Of a stretch of 64,000 nucleotides of DNA, positions 47,301 to 59,516 are shown piece by piece. The stretch is from the NCBI RefSeq assembly GCF_001411555.2, contig NC_049916.1, positions 930,001-994,000 of the forward strand, read 5' to 3'. The stretch's first letter is position 1; every line of letters starts with the position of its first letter. The position numbers and the translations under genes were made by a program. The stretch comes from Juglans regia. Taxonomy: Eukaryota > Streptophyta > Magnoliopsida > Fagales > Juglandaceae. The notes under the pieces are model-generated. The model made no database searches and had not been told where the DNA came from. It worked only from the letters and a program-made list of their open reading frames with translations.

Positions 47301-48329
47301 AATAGGATTTGTCAGCCTCTGTGGCTTGCATGCGTAATTTTTTATGTTCAGGCTACACTATATATGTGCGAAGGAACGAGACTAGGGGAGACCCAGGAGG
47401 GTCCTCCCAAATAAATAGTTGGGAAAAATTATAGGCGGTTTTTTGCCCATTTTGCCACAATTTTCTTTGAAGAAGAAGGTTTGTAGATTTTTTTAGTATT
47501 TTATTAAAGGTCCCCCACCCCCAAAACAACAACATTTAAGTCTACCTCGGCCTGACTGAGACTTTGGTCCAAGTTTCTTCCCTGTTTCTGTGGTGTATTT
47601 GTTTCTGGATATATTTTTCTTTGCAAATCATTACTTCAAGTGAACACTTATCTTTTTAAAATTTATAGCCTTTGGAGGTTTTGAGATGATCGATTTATCT
47701 TTGCAGGTGCAGAGTTGAAAAGAATGGAAAATGAGAAGGGCATAGTTGTACGATTTGTTGTTGGAAGAAGGTTTTCTTCTTTTGTTATTATTTTCTTTTC
47801 TACTGATATGGTGCATGCTGAAGAAATATATGGTGGTGGCTAGGGCCTTTTATTCTGATGATACATTGTTTTGCAGTGCAAATCGTGGGGACAGTTTAGA
47901 CAAGAGCATTGACAGCGAAAATAGACAGCATAATGACTTCATTATTCTTGTATGTCATTAAGTACTTCCCCTAGATTCTAAAATGCCTTATTTTGAATGA
48001 CATCATTTCTCTTTTTAATAAATTTATGGGATTCAGTTACCTCGATGCATTTTTTTGCCCATGAAGGTCTTTAGATAAGGTGTTCGTCAACCCCAAGGGG
48101 TTGGCCCAAGTGGTGAAGGCCTCGGTCTTAGGATATTACTCCCTTCAAGGTCCAAGGTTCAACACCTCATGGGTGCAAACAATCCTTTGGGGCCATACCC
48201 CCTGGTGAAAAGCCAGCAATTTAATCAGTTCTGTGTAGGGAAACTTTCAAGGGTGTGGTGCATGGGAGCGGGGTTTACTTTGTAGGGGTGGGTCCAAAGG
48301 GCCCCTGCCTTGGAGAGGTTCCCCGACAT

Positions 48330-48360
<31 letters not shown>

Positions 48361-50796
48361 AAAAAGAAAGATAAGGTGTTCAAATTTTCTATTATCAAAT
48401 ACTTCATCCTTTGAAGCGGGTTAACGGGTTAAGCACATTTGTGAGTCAACTAGCAAATAGTAAATAGAATATTAGAGTATATGGTCAACAAAAAGCATGA
48501 TTTAAGGAAACTAGAAAAATCATGGTGATTGGTGACACTAGTTGAAGATCCAAAGATGTTCAAATTATATTTGGTGGTGACTTTCATGACTGCTTAACCT
48601 CTCTTCTTTGTGCAGAGAAAGAGCTGAGAGTAAGTTACAGGGTCCAAGCAGCATAAGCTCATTTACCTGATTATTTTTGCCCTTCTCTTGGACAGGATAA
48701 CCATGTGGAGGCAGCTGAGGAGCTTCCGAAGAAGGCAAAGTTGTTCTTTTCTCATGCTGCAGATAAATGGGATGCTGAGTTTTATGCTAAAGTCAATGAT
48801 GATGTTTATGTGAATATTGGTTAGTACTATTTTTTATTAGATGGATTAATGGGTAATCTAATTTTTCATTGGAAAGGTTCTCATATAGAAAGTTGTGGAA
48901 CTCTATCATTATGGCCTTCTCCTGGACCAAGCATGCACTGGCTCAATTCATTAAGCAACTGAGCAAAACCTTTCCCTAATCATTCGAGTTCAGATATACA
49001 AATCTAGTTTTCCTACACTGCTCTCACCTGACATATATTTCTTTTATGTCTAAATGCCTTCATCGCTTATCATTTTGGTTTTCTGGACAGATGCCCTAGG
49101 TGCTGCACTTACTGCTCATTTGGACAAGCCTCGTGTTTACATTGGTTGCATGAAATCAGGCGAAGTTTTTTCTGACGCGTGAGTTTGGTTTCAAATACCA
49201 AGGATAATGCTTAGAAATAGGTTGAATAAAAATTTAAAGATCCTCAATGATTTTCTTATACTTGTAATCACTTGAATTTTCAGAAGCCATAGATGGTATG
49301 AACCAGACTGGTGGAAATTTGGCGATAAAAAATCGTAAGTCTTACTGCTACTTATTGCATCTTGAAATTCTAATAGAAGAGGAAACTTTACTACTTCTGA
49401 TAATCCTGGTATTAATGAGCTTTGTAAATGTCAGGTACTTGTTCAAAGGATACAATTTTGTTGAATTTCAGCCTTTATTATTTATTTTTTTGTCCAAGAA
49501 AATTTCAGTCAATTTGGTTGCTTGCAGATATTGCTAGAACATAGTTTGCATTGTCATATTTTAGCTTGGCTGGCATGCATTGTGCGCCCAAACTTTCACA
49601 TTTGGACAATCAGCTCACCGACTCTAGGGGCTAAGAGATTATGCCAAATGAATGCATAATGAAGTTTGAGGCCACGATATGCAGCGAGTAAAGGAAGTCT
49701 TATATTGAAAGTAGAAGCACCTAGCTACACTAGGTGCTCTCTCTTATATAGCTCATGTACTTTGGCTACACCTATTTACTTTATTCAATATAATTTATTT
49801 TACTTGTCAAAAAAATTAAAGCACCTATTTTCTGTTCACTTTTCCTGCCAACTAGATTCTTTGATTTTATTAATCTTGTGACCACCGATTAAAAAAAAAA
49901 AATCTTGTGATTAAAGCCTATTCTAAGCACATGATATACAGCTATTCACATAAGAATTTGCAAGTACAATTGTTTGGTCCTCCTTCCCAAATTAGTGATC
50001 GTGCCTCATAAAGTCAGCAAAAAACTTAACCATTCACTTTTCCAGCCAAGGTTACCCTTTCCTTATTTCATTTCAAATTTGATTGATGTGAGGGGAGTTA
50101 TATATCATCGATATCTCTAGACTGACGCCTATTATGGGACATATTATAAGACAGTCACTGAAGTAGTAGCATCTTTTACTTTTCACGTGTTTGCATCTGA
50201 AACTCAAATAAGTTTGTTGTATCCAACAGATACTTTCGCCATGCTTCAGGTGAGTTGTACGTCATATCACGGGCTTTGGCTAAATTTATATCAATAAACA
50301 GGTCAGTTCTATTCTCCATTGGTGCATATATCACCTTTTATGTTAAAAGACTAAAATGAGGTTTTTTGAGCATGCAGATCTATTCTTCGTACCTATGCTC
50401 ATGATGATGTCAGTGTTGGCTCCTGGTTTCTTGGGCTCGATGTCAAGCATGTCAATGAAGGAAAGTTTTGCTGCTCATCTTGGTCAGCAGGTCTCTCTCT
50501 CTATCTGTATGCGTCTGTGTGTTTACCCCATGCTTGCAGATATATGTCTAGTGTTGATTGAATAATTTTACTTCCATACCAAAACTTCTGGAAGTTTTAC
50601 TTCTAGTTAGTTCTCACATACAATTTACGACCTGTCTCAGAGCCTTCTCAGAGCCGTCTGCCTCCAAACAATAGCAGATCCTTAATAAATAAGGGGAAAA
50701 ATAAAATCTTCCTACTGATCAATTATTACACTTTCTCCAGGTGATTGCTCATTTTTTTCTTTTTTTTCTTCAGGACCCATATGTGCAGGTGTTTGA
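44312..50796 (+). CDS. Probable beta-1,3-galactosyltransferase (GT31), B3GALT12/13/14 type
   Basis: Twelve exons join in frame with GT-AG introns: 44312-44424, 44551-44614, 45228-45277, 45421-45614, 47707-47770, 47877-47949, 48696-48819, 49091-49178, 49284-49334, 50230-50301, 50378-50490, 50774-50796. The product is 342 residues, close to Arabidopsis B3GALT12-14. A short N-terminal cytosolic stretch is followed by a type II signal anchor (about residues 19-36), a coiled stem with KELDRITGL and [16 protein letters not shown], and a GT31 catalytic domain from about 110. Key motifs are [21 protein letters not shown], the metal-binding DxD-like KVNDDVYVN (about 220), [11 protein letters not shown] and [17 protein letters not shown]. 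It should add beta-1,3-galactose to glycans in the Golgi; the acceptor is unknown. Two SINEs lie in its introns. It converges on the UBA gene. Confidence 0.93.
46907..47119 (+). mobile_element. tRNA-derived SINE in galactosyltransferase intron 4
   Basis: Pol III box A-like TAGCCCAAGTGGTAAGGGC (46917-46935) and box B GGTTCGATTCC (46965-46975) are correctly spaced. A 3' poly(A) of about 16 ends the element. Flanking 13-mers CTGTGGTGTTGCA (46892-46904) and CTGTGTTGTCGCA (47120-47132) are a slightly diverged target-site duplication. Confidence 0.85.
48086..48368 (+). mobile_element. tRNA-derived SINE in galactosyltransferase intron 6
   Basis: It has a box A-like GGCCCAAGTGGTGAAGGC (about 48103-48120), a box B-like GGTTCAACACC (about 48153), and a long A-rich tail (about 48330-48368). 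The 13-mer AGATAAGGTGTTC is repeated exactly on both sides (48073-48085 and 48369-48381). The perfect target-site duplication and long tail imply a relatively recent insertion. Confidence 0.9.
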
Positions 50797-52282
50797 TTTA
50801 ATTCACTTGAAAGATGGTTAAATGAAAATATGACCAGACTCGGATGGATGATTGTTTTGAAGGTGGTGTTATGTATCTCACATATATATGTAGTCCGCTA
50901 GATGTGAGGCTTGACAGACAAAGGATTACTTTTTGAAGAGTTTGACAGAAAAGAAGCATCTCTCTTTGAAATTTCTTCTTGCTCAAAATTAAATATTAAA
51001 AAGTCTTGGCTAAATCTGGATACAGTCTACAGGTAGTAGGGTTGACTAGCACAGGTTACTGGAGACAGGCAGAACAATACAAAATTTTCTGTGACCTGAT
51101 ACATCATTTTGTCTTCTAGTTTCCTTGTTAGTTATTTTAGGTTATTCTTTCGTTCAGGGGAAAAGAAAAAGGAAGGAGTGATTGTTTTCCATGTTGGAAC
51201 TTATAACATCTAGTTTTCATACAAAGCTGTTAACTGGATTGTACAATTCAATCCAATGATATCTGTTTCTTGTGCTGACTATCTTTGGATCATTGAATAC
51301 AATTTGTTGAGGGGGCCTAATTCTTCAGATCGTGAACATGATAATTTTTTCTAGGAAGACAGATCCGATATCTATATCCACTCTTGGCATTATTCTTAAT
51401 TCAGCCTGCTAGATTGAAGCATGTGTTTTGAATTGGAGACCTGAGGACTTTCCAAGCTGGCAGTCTGTTTCAAAGGAACTTGATATGATGGTAAATATTT
51501 CTTGTTTCAGAAAAAATGCTTTTTTATCCACCCAAATATCAATAAATAAAAATATAAATATTTTCTGGGCCAGAGCAACCAAACCACCTCTACTCCCCTG
51601 GTGGTACCGCTTTTCATATTCTATGCTTTGTGGCCCGTCATCACTCTGCCCAGGCAACCTCTGTCGCCAATCATTTTTGTCCCATTGCAGCCACCCTCTA
51701 CCATGCAAATTTGACTTCCAAATCATTTTCCTCTTACCTCAGCCTCTCTCTCCGGCTTCTAACTGGCACTTAGGTGAGTTTCACTTCACTCAATTCACAC
51801 CCCCTAGTGAGTTGAGACACGATTGAGATAGTTTCCAACCATTTTGTGGTGACTGCCAATACAAAAGCTCTACTATGGTTTTGGGTGATGGTGGTCTCTA
51901 AATAGTTTCTGTACAAACCTAAAGCCAAGATATTTTTAGCCTTCACCGAGCATTGGAAGTATTGATTCTCTTAAATGTTTTACTGGAAATTTTTGTTGTG
52001 CCCCTCAGGTAACTCATAGACTAAATTTATTTATATAGATATGATATATACCGTACTATATCTTTCTATCATATGTCAGTGTATCAGTTGTGTACAAACT
52101 TCATCGAATTTATTTATATGATATAGAAATGCACTGAATGGCGCAACGACGTTGTACAAATACCATAATGTTATCTACAATCAGAACAAAGCCAGAGTTC
52201 AACAACAACAAAAAAACACAACAGTTTGCATAACATCAGTCCAATATTCGGCAGTACGGACATCAACATGTTTCCAGTATTC
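50797..52282. other. Convergent intergenic region (galactosyltransferase / UBA gene 3' ends)
   Basis: Holds the 3' untranslated regions of both genes. A frame at 51428-51826 on the plus strand and its minus-strand shadow show no domain and lie in simple, CT-rich sequence. No further gene is recognised. Confidence 0.45.
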
Positions 52283-54523
52283 TTACGAAGAACTGTTAAG
52301 GAAATGTGCTAGTGCCTTGTCTGTGTCGTTCTCATACACAACTAAGGCCTCTGCTACATTGCTTGACGAAAATCCCATTTCTCGTAGGAGTGTGTAGCCA
52401 TTGACAAAATCCCGAACCTATAGAGAATAAAAACAATTTATTAGATAATCTACCGGAAAGGAAGAAGCCCCTGTAGCAGATCACCAAATAAAAGAAATGA
52501 TAAGCAGGTCCACCCTAAGTTGTAGGTACAAGAACTTCTTCCATGAGACAAAGATACTGCAAGCATAAGTGGAAAAGTATTTGGGAGATTTCCTAACTCC
52601 AGCTGGAAGCCCAGCATGTCATCAAACAATGATCTTTTAATGAATTAACTGGATAAGAAGAATTGAGTTACTTTCAGAAAAATCCGAACCAAGGTGAAAC
52701 TGCTAGAAAAAGTTTCCGAATGACTGTTGATAAAGAACCTTTCTTCTGTTCTTTCTTTGCCTCTCTGTTTTGGAATTCATTAGGCACATCATGACCTTGA
52801 ATTTAAAGCACAATATAATGGCCTTCCAAAGACACAAGGTCTAGTGACTATTGCAATTGCTTCCCCTGCCCAAAACCATAATCATGGGAAAAATGTCCCA
52901 TATAAAAACACACATGGACTTCACATCCAATTAGCTGACAGCACAATGTCATCATGAAACGTTTAATCTATACTGCAACAAGAACTTCAACATACAGGGA
53001 AGAGTCAAAGTAAGTCATATCATATCCATGCTTTAGAGCCACTTATAGTGCATTTCGTGTGGGAATATAAGTTCGTACACGTAATAACCGAGTAATATTG
53101 TGGCCAATTCACCCACAACCCCTCTCCCAATCAAATAAAGTACTTGTGAATAACAATAAAAGTCAGTATCGGCTCCAGACATACCTTGGTTGGATCATCT
53201 CCATAATTTGCAACTGCAAGTGAAACAGCATCACGGCTGAGCCCCATTGAAATATATTTGCTCACCACAGGATCTGCAATAGATCCCTGCCATTGACAAT
53301 ATAGTTAGTCACAAGCTAGCATAGCATAGCATAAAAACAAACCTGGAAAGCCTCTATAGAAAGGAGCCTACCGTTGAAGATGTTGATTCTGTAGTTCTAG
53401 GTGGAAGGTTTTCCATCCCAAGCCTGCTCCAGTTCTGGCTTTCCTTCTCTGCTTCAGCTAACACTTTTCTCTCAAAATCAAAATCGAATTGGAAATTGCT
53501 TCGGGGAATATCCCCTACTTGTGGTGATAATTGAGGCTATAAGATAAGCAAGTAAAAGCTCAGTCGAATTGAGACAGCATATAAAGTAACTCTCGCCTCA
53601 ATAGATACGAAGACACAAGTAACTGAAGTAAATAAATAATGAATACACTTGCTCAAGTACTTAACAATTCCAAATATAAGTAAAAAATTAAAAATTTATA
53701 TTCATCAACAGCCGAATTAAATTGTCCAAACAACACCAAATTTTGTATAAGCCTCCGATTCATGGTCTCTCGTAACTAAATATGGATAGAATCGATAGAT
53801 TGGAAACCCAAAACCGAAGCATAAATGAAAAAGAACCAGATAACCCCCTATCAAAGGGAAATTCTAAAGTAACTATGAAATGATACAACATTTGCAGAAT
53901 GAATAAAGACTTTCAAAGCAAAAAGCGACCACTATCAAGCAATGAACATAAAATACTACAAAAATCGACTAAAAGCGAAAAAATTTCGTGTTCACTCAAA
54001 GATAAAAAACCAGAATCGATGTACTACTAGAAGAAGAATCTCCAAGTTTTAACAAATACAGATAGTGGTACAGAATTGAGCATTTACAGTGAATAAAAAA
54101 AGCCAACAAGGTTAACATCACATGGGAAAAAAAAAAAAACTAACGTCTTATGACAGATCTTACCGGAGGAGTGATCCGATATTGCGGTTTAATCATAACC
54201 CTAATTCCCAATCCTGCTGCAAAATTCCCAAAGAAGAACAAATAAATATAACTATGGGGCAAAGTAGATGAAGATTTAGGTAAAGAATTAGACTTACAAG
54301 AAGAAGAAGAGGAGGAGGTGGTGGTGGTGTGGTGGTGGTAGGAAGAGGGGCGATTTGCGGCAGAAGGGACCACGGTGTGGCCGGGTTGTGGTTGACCGAC
54401 GCGGGGATAGAGCGAAGGTCCGTACATCGGGTGGGGGGACGGCGCCGATGATGAAGCTGTCCGGTACATCGGAACTTGTGGGTCATAAGATGCGCCGGAC
54501 CTAGTCCTGAAATCGTAGTCCAT
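52283..54523 (-). CDS. Small UBA-domain protein (At5g53330-like)
   Basis: Five exons: 54523-54298, 54216-54164, 53536-53372, 53286-53185, 52417-52283, total 681 bp, 226 residues. The start is the ATG giving MDYDFRTRSG; codons further upstream are non-ATG leader. Residues 1-75 are low-complexity (Pro, Ser, His, Thr rich). A conserved block GLGIRVMIKPQYRITPP follows, then a FQFDFDFERKVLAEAEKE helix. The C-terminal third is UBA-like: VVSKYISMGLSRDAVSLAVANYGDD and LLREMGFSSSNVAEALVVYENDTDKALAHF, two three-helix segments typical of ubiquitin-associated folds. It probably binds ubiquitin or ubiquitinated proteins; no enzyme domain is present. For the intron 1/exon 2 junction the inner of two adjacent CAG acceptors would create a stop, so the outer one is used. 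Confidence 0.88.
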
Positions 54524-54593
54524 TTCTATAGAGAGAGACAAGAGATTGCTGCAGAGGAAAAGAGTTCTCTTCTTCGAAAGAAAGAGCTTGGAG

Positions 54594-55164
54594 TAGGGGT
54601 GTCAAATCGTGTTAACGGGTCGTGTTCGTGTCGTGTCAAGACATGTATATTATACTATATAGGTCAACCCTAACCCGACCCGTTAAGCTTATCGTGTCAA
54701 AATCTCAAACCCTAACACGACCCAATAACATAACGGGTCGTGTCGTGTCAACCCGTTTTGACCTATTTATGTAAATGGATTGAAACAAACCCAAAATTAA
54801 CCTCCTTAATCTAGTTAAGTTTAGCATAATTTTATATAAATGTTAAAATCACAATATCTATACAAAATATAAAACTAACTACAAGTCCAAAATTACAATC
54901 TAAACAATAAAAATATCTAAATTAAAATCTCAACAATTTTATTTTTTAGGTATAAGGGTATAATTGTAATTTTAACTTTCTTAACGGGTCATAACAGGTT
55001 ATAACGGGTCATAACGGGTTGACCCGTTATCAACCCGTTAAGCTATCGTGTCTTAACGGGTCAACCCGTTTTGACCCGAACCCGTTAAGAGTAAACCCTA
55101 ACCCGCTTTTATCGTGTCGTGTTCGTGTTGGGTTAATGGGTCGTGTGACATATTGACACCCCTA
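54594..55164. mobile_element. hAT-type MITE, 571 bp, 70 bp upstream of the UBA gene ATG
   Basis: The ends TAGGGGTGTCAA and TTGACACCCCTA are perfect inverted repeats. The exact 8-mer GCTTGGAG flanks both sides (54586-54593 and 55165-55172), diagnostic of hAT transposition. The interior is filled with AACGGGT(C/T) repeats near both ends and is AT-rich in the centre, without an ORF. It lies in the promoter or 5' leader region of the UBA gene. Confidence 0.95.
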
Positions 55165-55172
55165 GCTTGGAG

Positions 55173-56062
55173 AGGCAGAATGAAAACGTGTAAGCCAGTG
55201 CTGCCGCGTTCATAAATTTTCTTTTATTATTATTATTATTATTTGTTTCTCCGAGCTAAATCTAATAATCTATTGAAAATATTATTATTAGTATTGTGTA
55301 AACCTCGCGTATTTTTTTTTTTAAATACAATAGGATCTCTTTTTAAAAAATTAATATTTTTATATAAATTTCATATTGACTTATTTTTAAAAAAAATGTG
55401 TGACAGTTTAAAGTATTCTATAACTGTAAAAGAAAATGATAGTATGGCTTTTAAATATGTCTACAAAATATGCCCACTCATGTATTTTATTTTAATTTTT
55501 AATTTTTTTAATAATTAAAAAAATGATTATTAATGAATTTTTATTTTTATTTTATTTTTTCTTAATAATTAAGGATGTTTAAAAAAATATTTAAAACAAA
55601 AAAGAAAAAAGAAAAAAAATCTATTTGCATTCGTGTGCATATTTGGGATGCATTTGATTTGCAACCTAGCATTATCCTAAATAATCATTTCACATTCTGT
55701 AATGCTTAACAAATAGTTTGTATTTATTAAATATAACAACAAACATCGAGTCAGATGAGGGTTTATTCATGTTCCCCATATCATGAAGAGGCCATAGTTA
55801 CCATAGACCCTAAAATATAAGAAAGAGAATAGTATATATACCAAATTAGCTTCCTTCTGCATGACAGGTAAAAAAAAAATGGTATTTATAACTTTTGTAT
55901 GCGGGAATGCATAACAACATTGTCATTGAGAAACTACTAATTTACAATCAATAAACGGTACAACGAAAGCACAAAACCTGAAGAACAGATATGATGCATT
56001 TCCGGTGGTATAAGAAGGACAACTAAGGATACAATATGAGCAACTGAGTGAGGGTTACACAA
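55173..56062. other. AT-rich spacer
   Basis: No gene is recognised; it is dominated by T/A homopolymer-rich sequence. The right part (about 55850-56062) is likely 3' untranslated region of the hAT-derived gene. Confidence 0.45.
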
Positions 56063-58711
56063 TTACAGACCAAAAATGTGGTCACTTGAACCAAATATGC
56101 CAGCATTGAACTGTCTCGTATTCAAGTCACTTCCATCCAAAGCAGTACCAAAGCGATCAAGCCACTGAGTTGGACTTGGGTTTTCACTCTCCTCTACCCA
56201 CTCTGAGGTCATATCAATATCATCAAATTGAATAGGGTCAGGTTCTAAAGACCTTGTCCTCATTTGTCTTGCCAACTTTAGATTGTAATTTATATATACG
56301 AGGTCATTCAACGTTTCTTTATCAATCTTGTTCCGCTTCTCAGAGTGGATTTGCTGAAATGTGTTCCAGTGCCTCTCAAAAGTGAAAGTGCTGCAAACTT
56401 GACTTAGTATTCTAATGGCAACTCTTTGCAAGACAGGTGCAGAGTCGCCATATTGTTCCCACCAAAGCCCTGCAATGAATTAGCATCGAGTTTCAGAGCA
56501 ACACGGCAAGCAAATAAAAATGCAAAAAGTTTGCACATAGTAAGATCATGTATGAGTTTAGCAGTAAATTTGCCAATACTATTATTCAATGGTATTTCAA
56601 CAATGGTGGTCGTCATGGTGTGCACTACAATGAGCAACATTTGGCTGCGGCTGATGCAAAGGATGAAATATGCTCCTTAAATTGTGTAACATCCCCTTCC
56701 ATCGGCCTCTTCCACTGATATGCAAGGTGCTGCTTATAAAACACAGTACAAAATCCATTACTTACCAGGTGAAACTGTATCTCTTGCTTCCTTTGCTAAG
56801 TTACAAGCAAACATCCCTCTTGCCTTGGTAAACGTACAAATTTGATTGGTGATGTCGCGTCTCATTTCAGGCAGAGGGAGTAGTATCTCCAGAACTTTAT
56901 GAAGATCTTCTTTCATAGAGGGAACAAATTTCATTTCCGGATTATACTGGATACTTGGATTCAGAAATGCTGCGGCAGCATGTAGGGGTGAATGGAGTTG
57001 GTTCCGCCACTTTCTATCTACTATATCCAAAAATGTCTTGCACTTATTCTCATCCATTATATAGTATGTCCTTATTGATTCCTTGGCCCTGGTCATTAGT
57101 TCATAAATGGAACCCACAACTGGTTTCCCTCCAGATACTTCCCTCAACACTTTCAGAAACGGCTCAGAGATGGCCACACTCTCTTCCACTGCCCTCCAGA
57201 AATCGTTATCCTCAACAATCGCAATACAATTAATGCCCTGTGGTTTATTAGTGTACGATGAGTTTGTAGAATACTCGGGGCTATTGAACATAAGCTTCAA
57301 TCTAGACTTTTGCTTCAATAATAACTGCAGTGAGAGGAAGTTGGATATGGAGTTTGTGATACCAGTCTTGATGAGTTCCTGTCCCCCAGTATACTGTTTC
57401 ATCAAATCAAGCATCGATGCATTATTGTATATGAACTTTGTTATGGTTTGTGCTTGTAAGATACATCTGTTCACCCAATCTACCTTTGAAAATTCCTCCA
57501 AGATTAGATTCAAACACTGAGAGGCACAGGGAGACACAAATATGGTTTTATAGTTCTGCAGGATATGGTTTGCAATTCCAGTATAGTTGAAACTGCTATC
57601 CATGATGATTTGGACAACATTTTCTGGGCCAAAATCTTGGATAACAGAATCAAACAATTCAGCAAGGCACTTTGTGTTCTTGAAATATGAAGATGCATCC
57701 ACGGATTTGTGGAAAAAGGTCCAGGAAGGTGATGAAACCAAAAAGTTAATCAAAGCTCTTGATTTATTGTCAGTCCATGTGTCTGCAATGATAGTACAAC
57801 CTGTAATAGCCCACTCTTTTTCAACATCTTTGCATTGCAGGCTCACCTCAGACTTGATCCTTTCCAACCATTTAGTCTTCAGCATCTCTGTTGATGGACC
57901 TGTAAATCCAAGACCACACTTTGCTATTGCATCAATCATAAGCTGGTAGGATGAAGAACGAGCAACACTGAAGTCCAGCTTATTCTCAAAGAAGAAAAGA
58001 GCAATACTTTTCTCTGCATTTTCTTGGTTGTTCAAAGAGGGAGGAGCCATTGGTGTTACAGAAGGGAAAACTTTCAAAATAGGAGATGCTGCCTCCAAAT
58101 ACATAGGGGATTTGACTGCAGAAATATTGCCAGTAGACCTGGTTTCTGAAAGCTTATGCCTTGTAACACAAGAACTTTCTTTTGTCTCCTCCTTTTGTGC
58201 TATTATAACTCTCACTCTGTCAGTAACATCATCTCTCACTTTAGTACATGGATTTACACCTTTGCTTGGAAGCCGTGATAGATGATGCTTCAATCTACTG
58301 ATGCCACCGTTCAGTTCTCTCTGGCAAAATTTGCATCTTACTTTGTTTCCTTCCAATTTCTCAGCATATTCCCAGCAAACATCTTTTTCTCGTACCACTG
58401 CCACAACAATGCATAATTAGTTCCCACATATGCAAGTAGTAACTGTTTTCTGGACATCTTACATCAAAATAAACTAATCATAGAGGGCAGGCACACTTAA
58501 TTCATTCAAGATCATCTTCAAGCTAAAAAATAGTATTTGAATTCAATCTTGCAATCTCATCGCAGGGAAGGCCAACGATAAACAATTACTAACTATGGCT
58601 ATATACCAAGACCATACTTCTGCATGCACGGACTAATAAGATACATAGCAGCATGTTTAGCCCAAAAAAAAAATACATAGCAGCATTGAAAAAGAAAAAA
58701 TTGTACTTACT
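56063..58711 (-). CDS. hAT-derived BED zinc-finger/DUF659 protein (At1g79740-like)
   Basis: Coding parts are 58711 (the A of ATG only), 58397-56766 and 56469-56063, total 679 residues. The start codon is split: the leader exon (58749-58711) ends in A before GTAAGT, and the next exon begins TG after a CAG acceptor, giving MVREKDVCWEYAEKLEGN. The N-terminus is a BED finger (Cys22, Cys25, His38/39, Cys51). A DUF659-type transposase core follows (about 150-300; IADTWTDNKSRA, IIMDSSFNYTG, SQCLNLILEE), then the hAT dimerisation region (WWEQYGDSAPVLQRVAIRILSQ, about 545-600). No stop or frameshift is seen and no terminal inverted repeats flank it, so it behaves like a conserved host gene, probably a DNA-binding nuclear protein, rather than an active transposon. 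Its cellular role is unknown. Confidence 0.88.
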
Positions 58712-59250
58712 GAGGATATATAAGTTGTTCTGCGATTCTGTGCGTTGACCTAAAGGGGAGGAAGCAAACCGAAGATAATATAAGTATTTGAGTACGCTTT
58801 TATATTTAATCTTTCTAAAATTGCCAAGAGCCCAAGAGTAGATACTAAAACAACAATAGTAACGAAATAGTAGCAAGAACTCCATGAAACGTTAAAGAAA
58901 ACGATCCACACAAGCAATCATCAAATTAAAGGACCATGGCACATTTTATAGAGTACACCACCAAGGAGATATTAAGCAAAATCAATAAACAAAAACTCCA
59001 TGAAATGTTAAAAAGGTAAATATGTTAAGAAGCTCAGCAAGATTCAATGAAGGGGGAACGGGAAAAACAGAACAGAACAGATTCAAACCCAGACAAATGT
59101 GTCAAAAGACTTGGCAAACTGCCAAGATATAATTGTACAAGTTTGGTTCGTATTCCTTCCTTCTTCTTTTTTTTTCTTAGACTGACCAAGAATTTTAAGC
59201 ACAATTAGACCATGTTCTGCTAATTTTGGGTCCTCAAATCAGATTATTCA

Positions 59251-59252
<2 letters not shown>

Positions 59253-59289
<37 letters not shown>
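59253..59289. repeat. (TC)n microsatellite
   Basis: An uninterrupted TC run of about 37 bases in the leader intron. Confidence 0.95.
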
Positions 59290-59290
<1 letters not shown>

Positions 59291-59516
59291 GTTGTTACCT
59301 TTAATTGGTTGCACACTGGGATGTGGTAGAATACGAAGTGAATGCCATTATGCCACGCTGCAAATATCGAGAGAGAGAAAAGGGGGGAGGGGGGGTTTAA
59401 AATTAAAAACCCTACATTATTTGTAACATCTTTGCGGAAAAACTTTCCGTCGAAACAAAGAGGGCTTCTGCTGAGCCCTGAACCTGTCTGCATTGTTGGA
59501 AAGAGATTGATTCAAG

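Noticed and set aside
51428..51826. 132-residue frame between two convergent genes
   Set aside because: No domain, no plausible promoter, and it lies in 3'-flanking DNA; the opposite strand frame is equally unconvincing.
58398..58404. GTG-initiated start MAVVREKD for the hAT-derived protein
   Set aside because: A CAG acceptor falls here and the upstream exon ends in A, giving a proper ATG by splicing and the expected MVREKD N-terminus.
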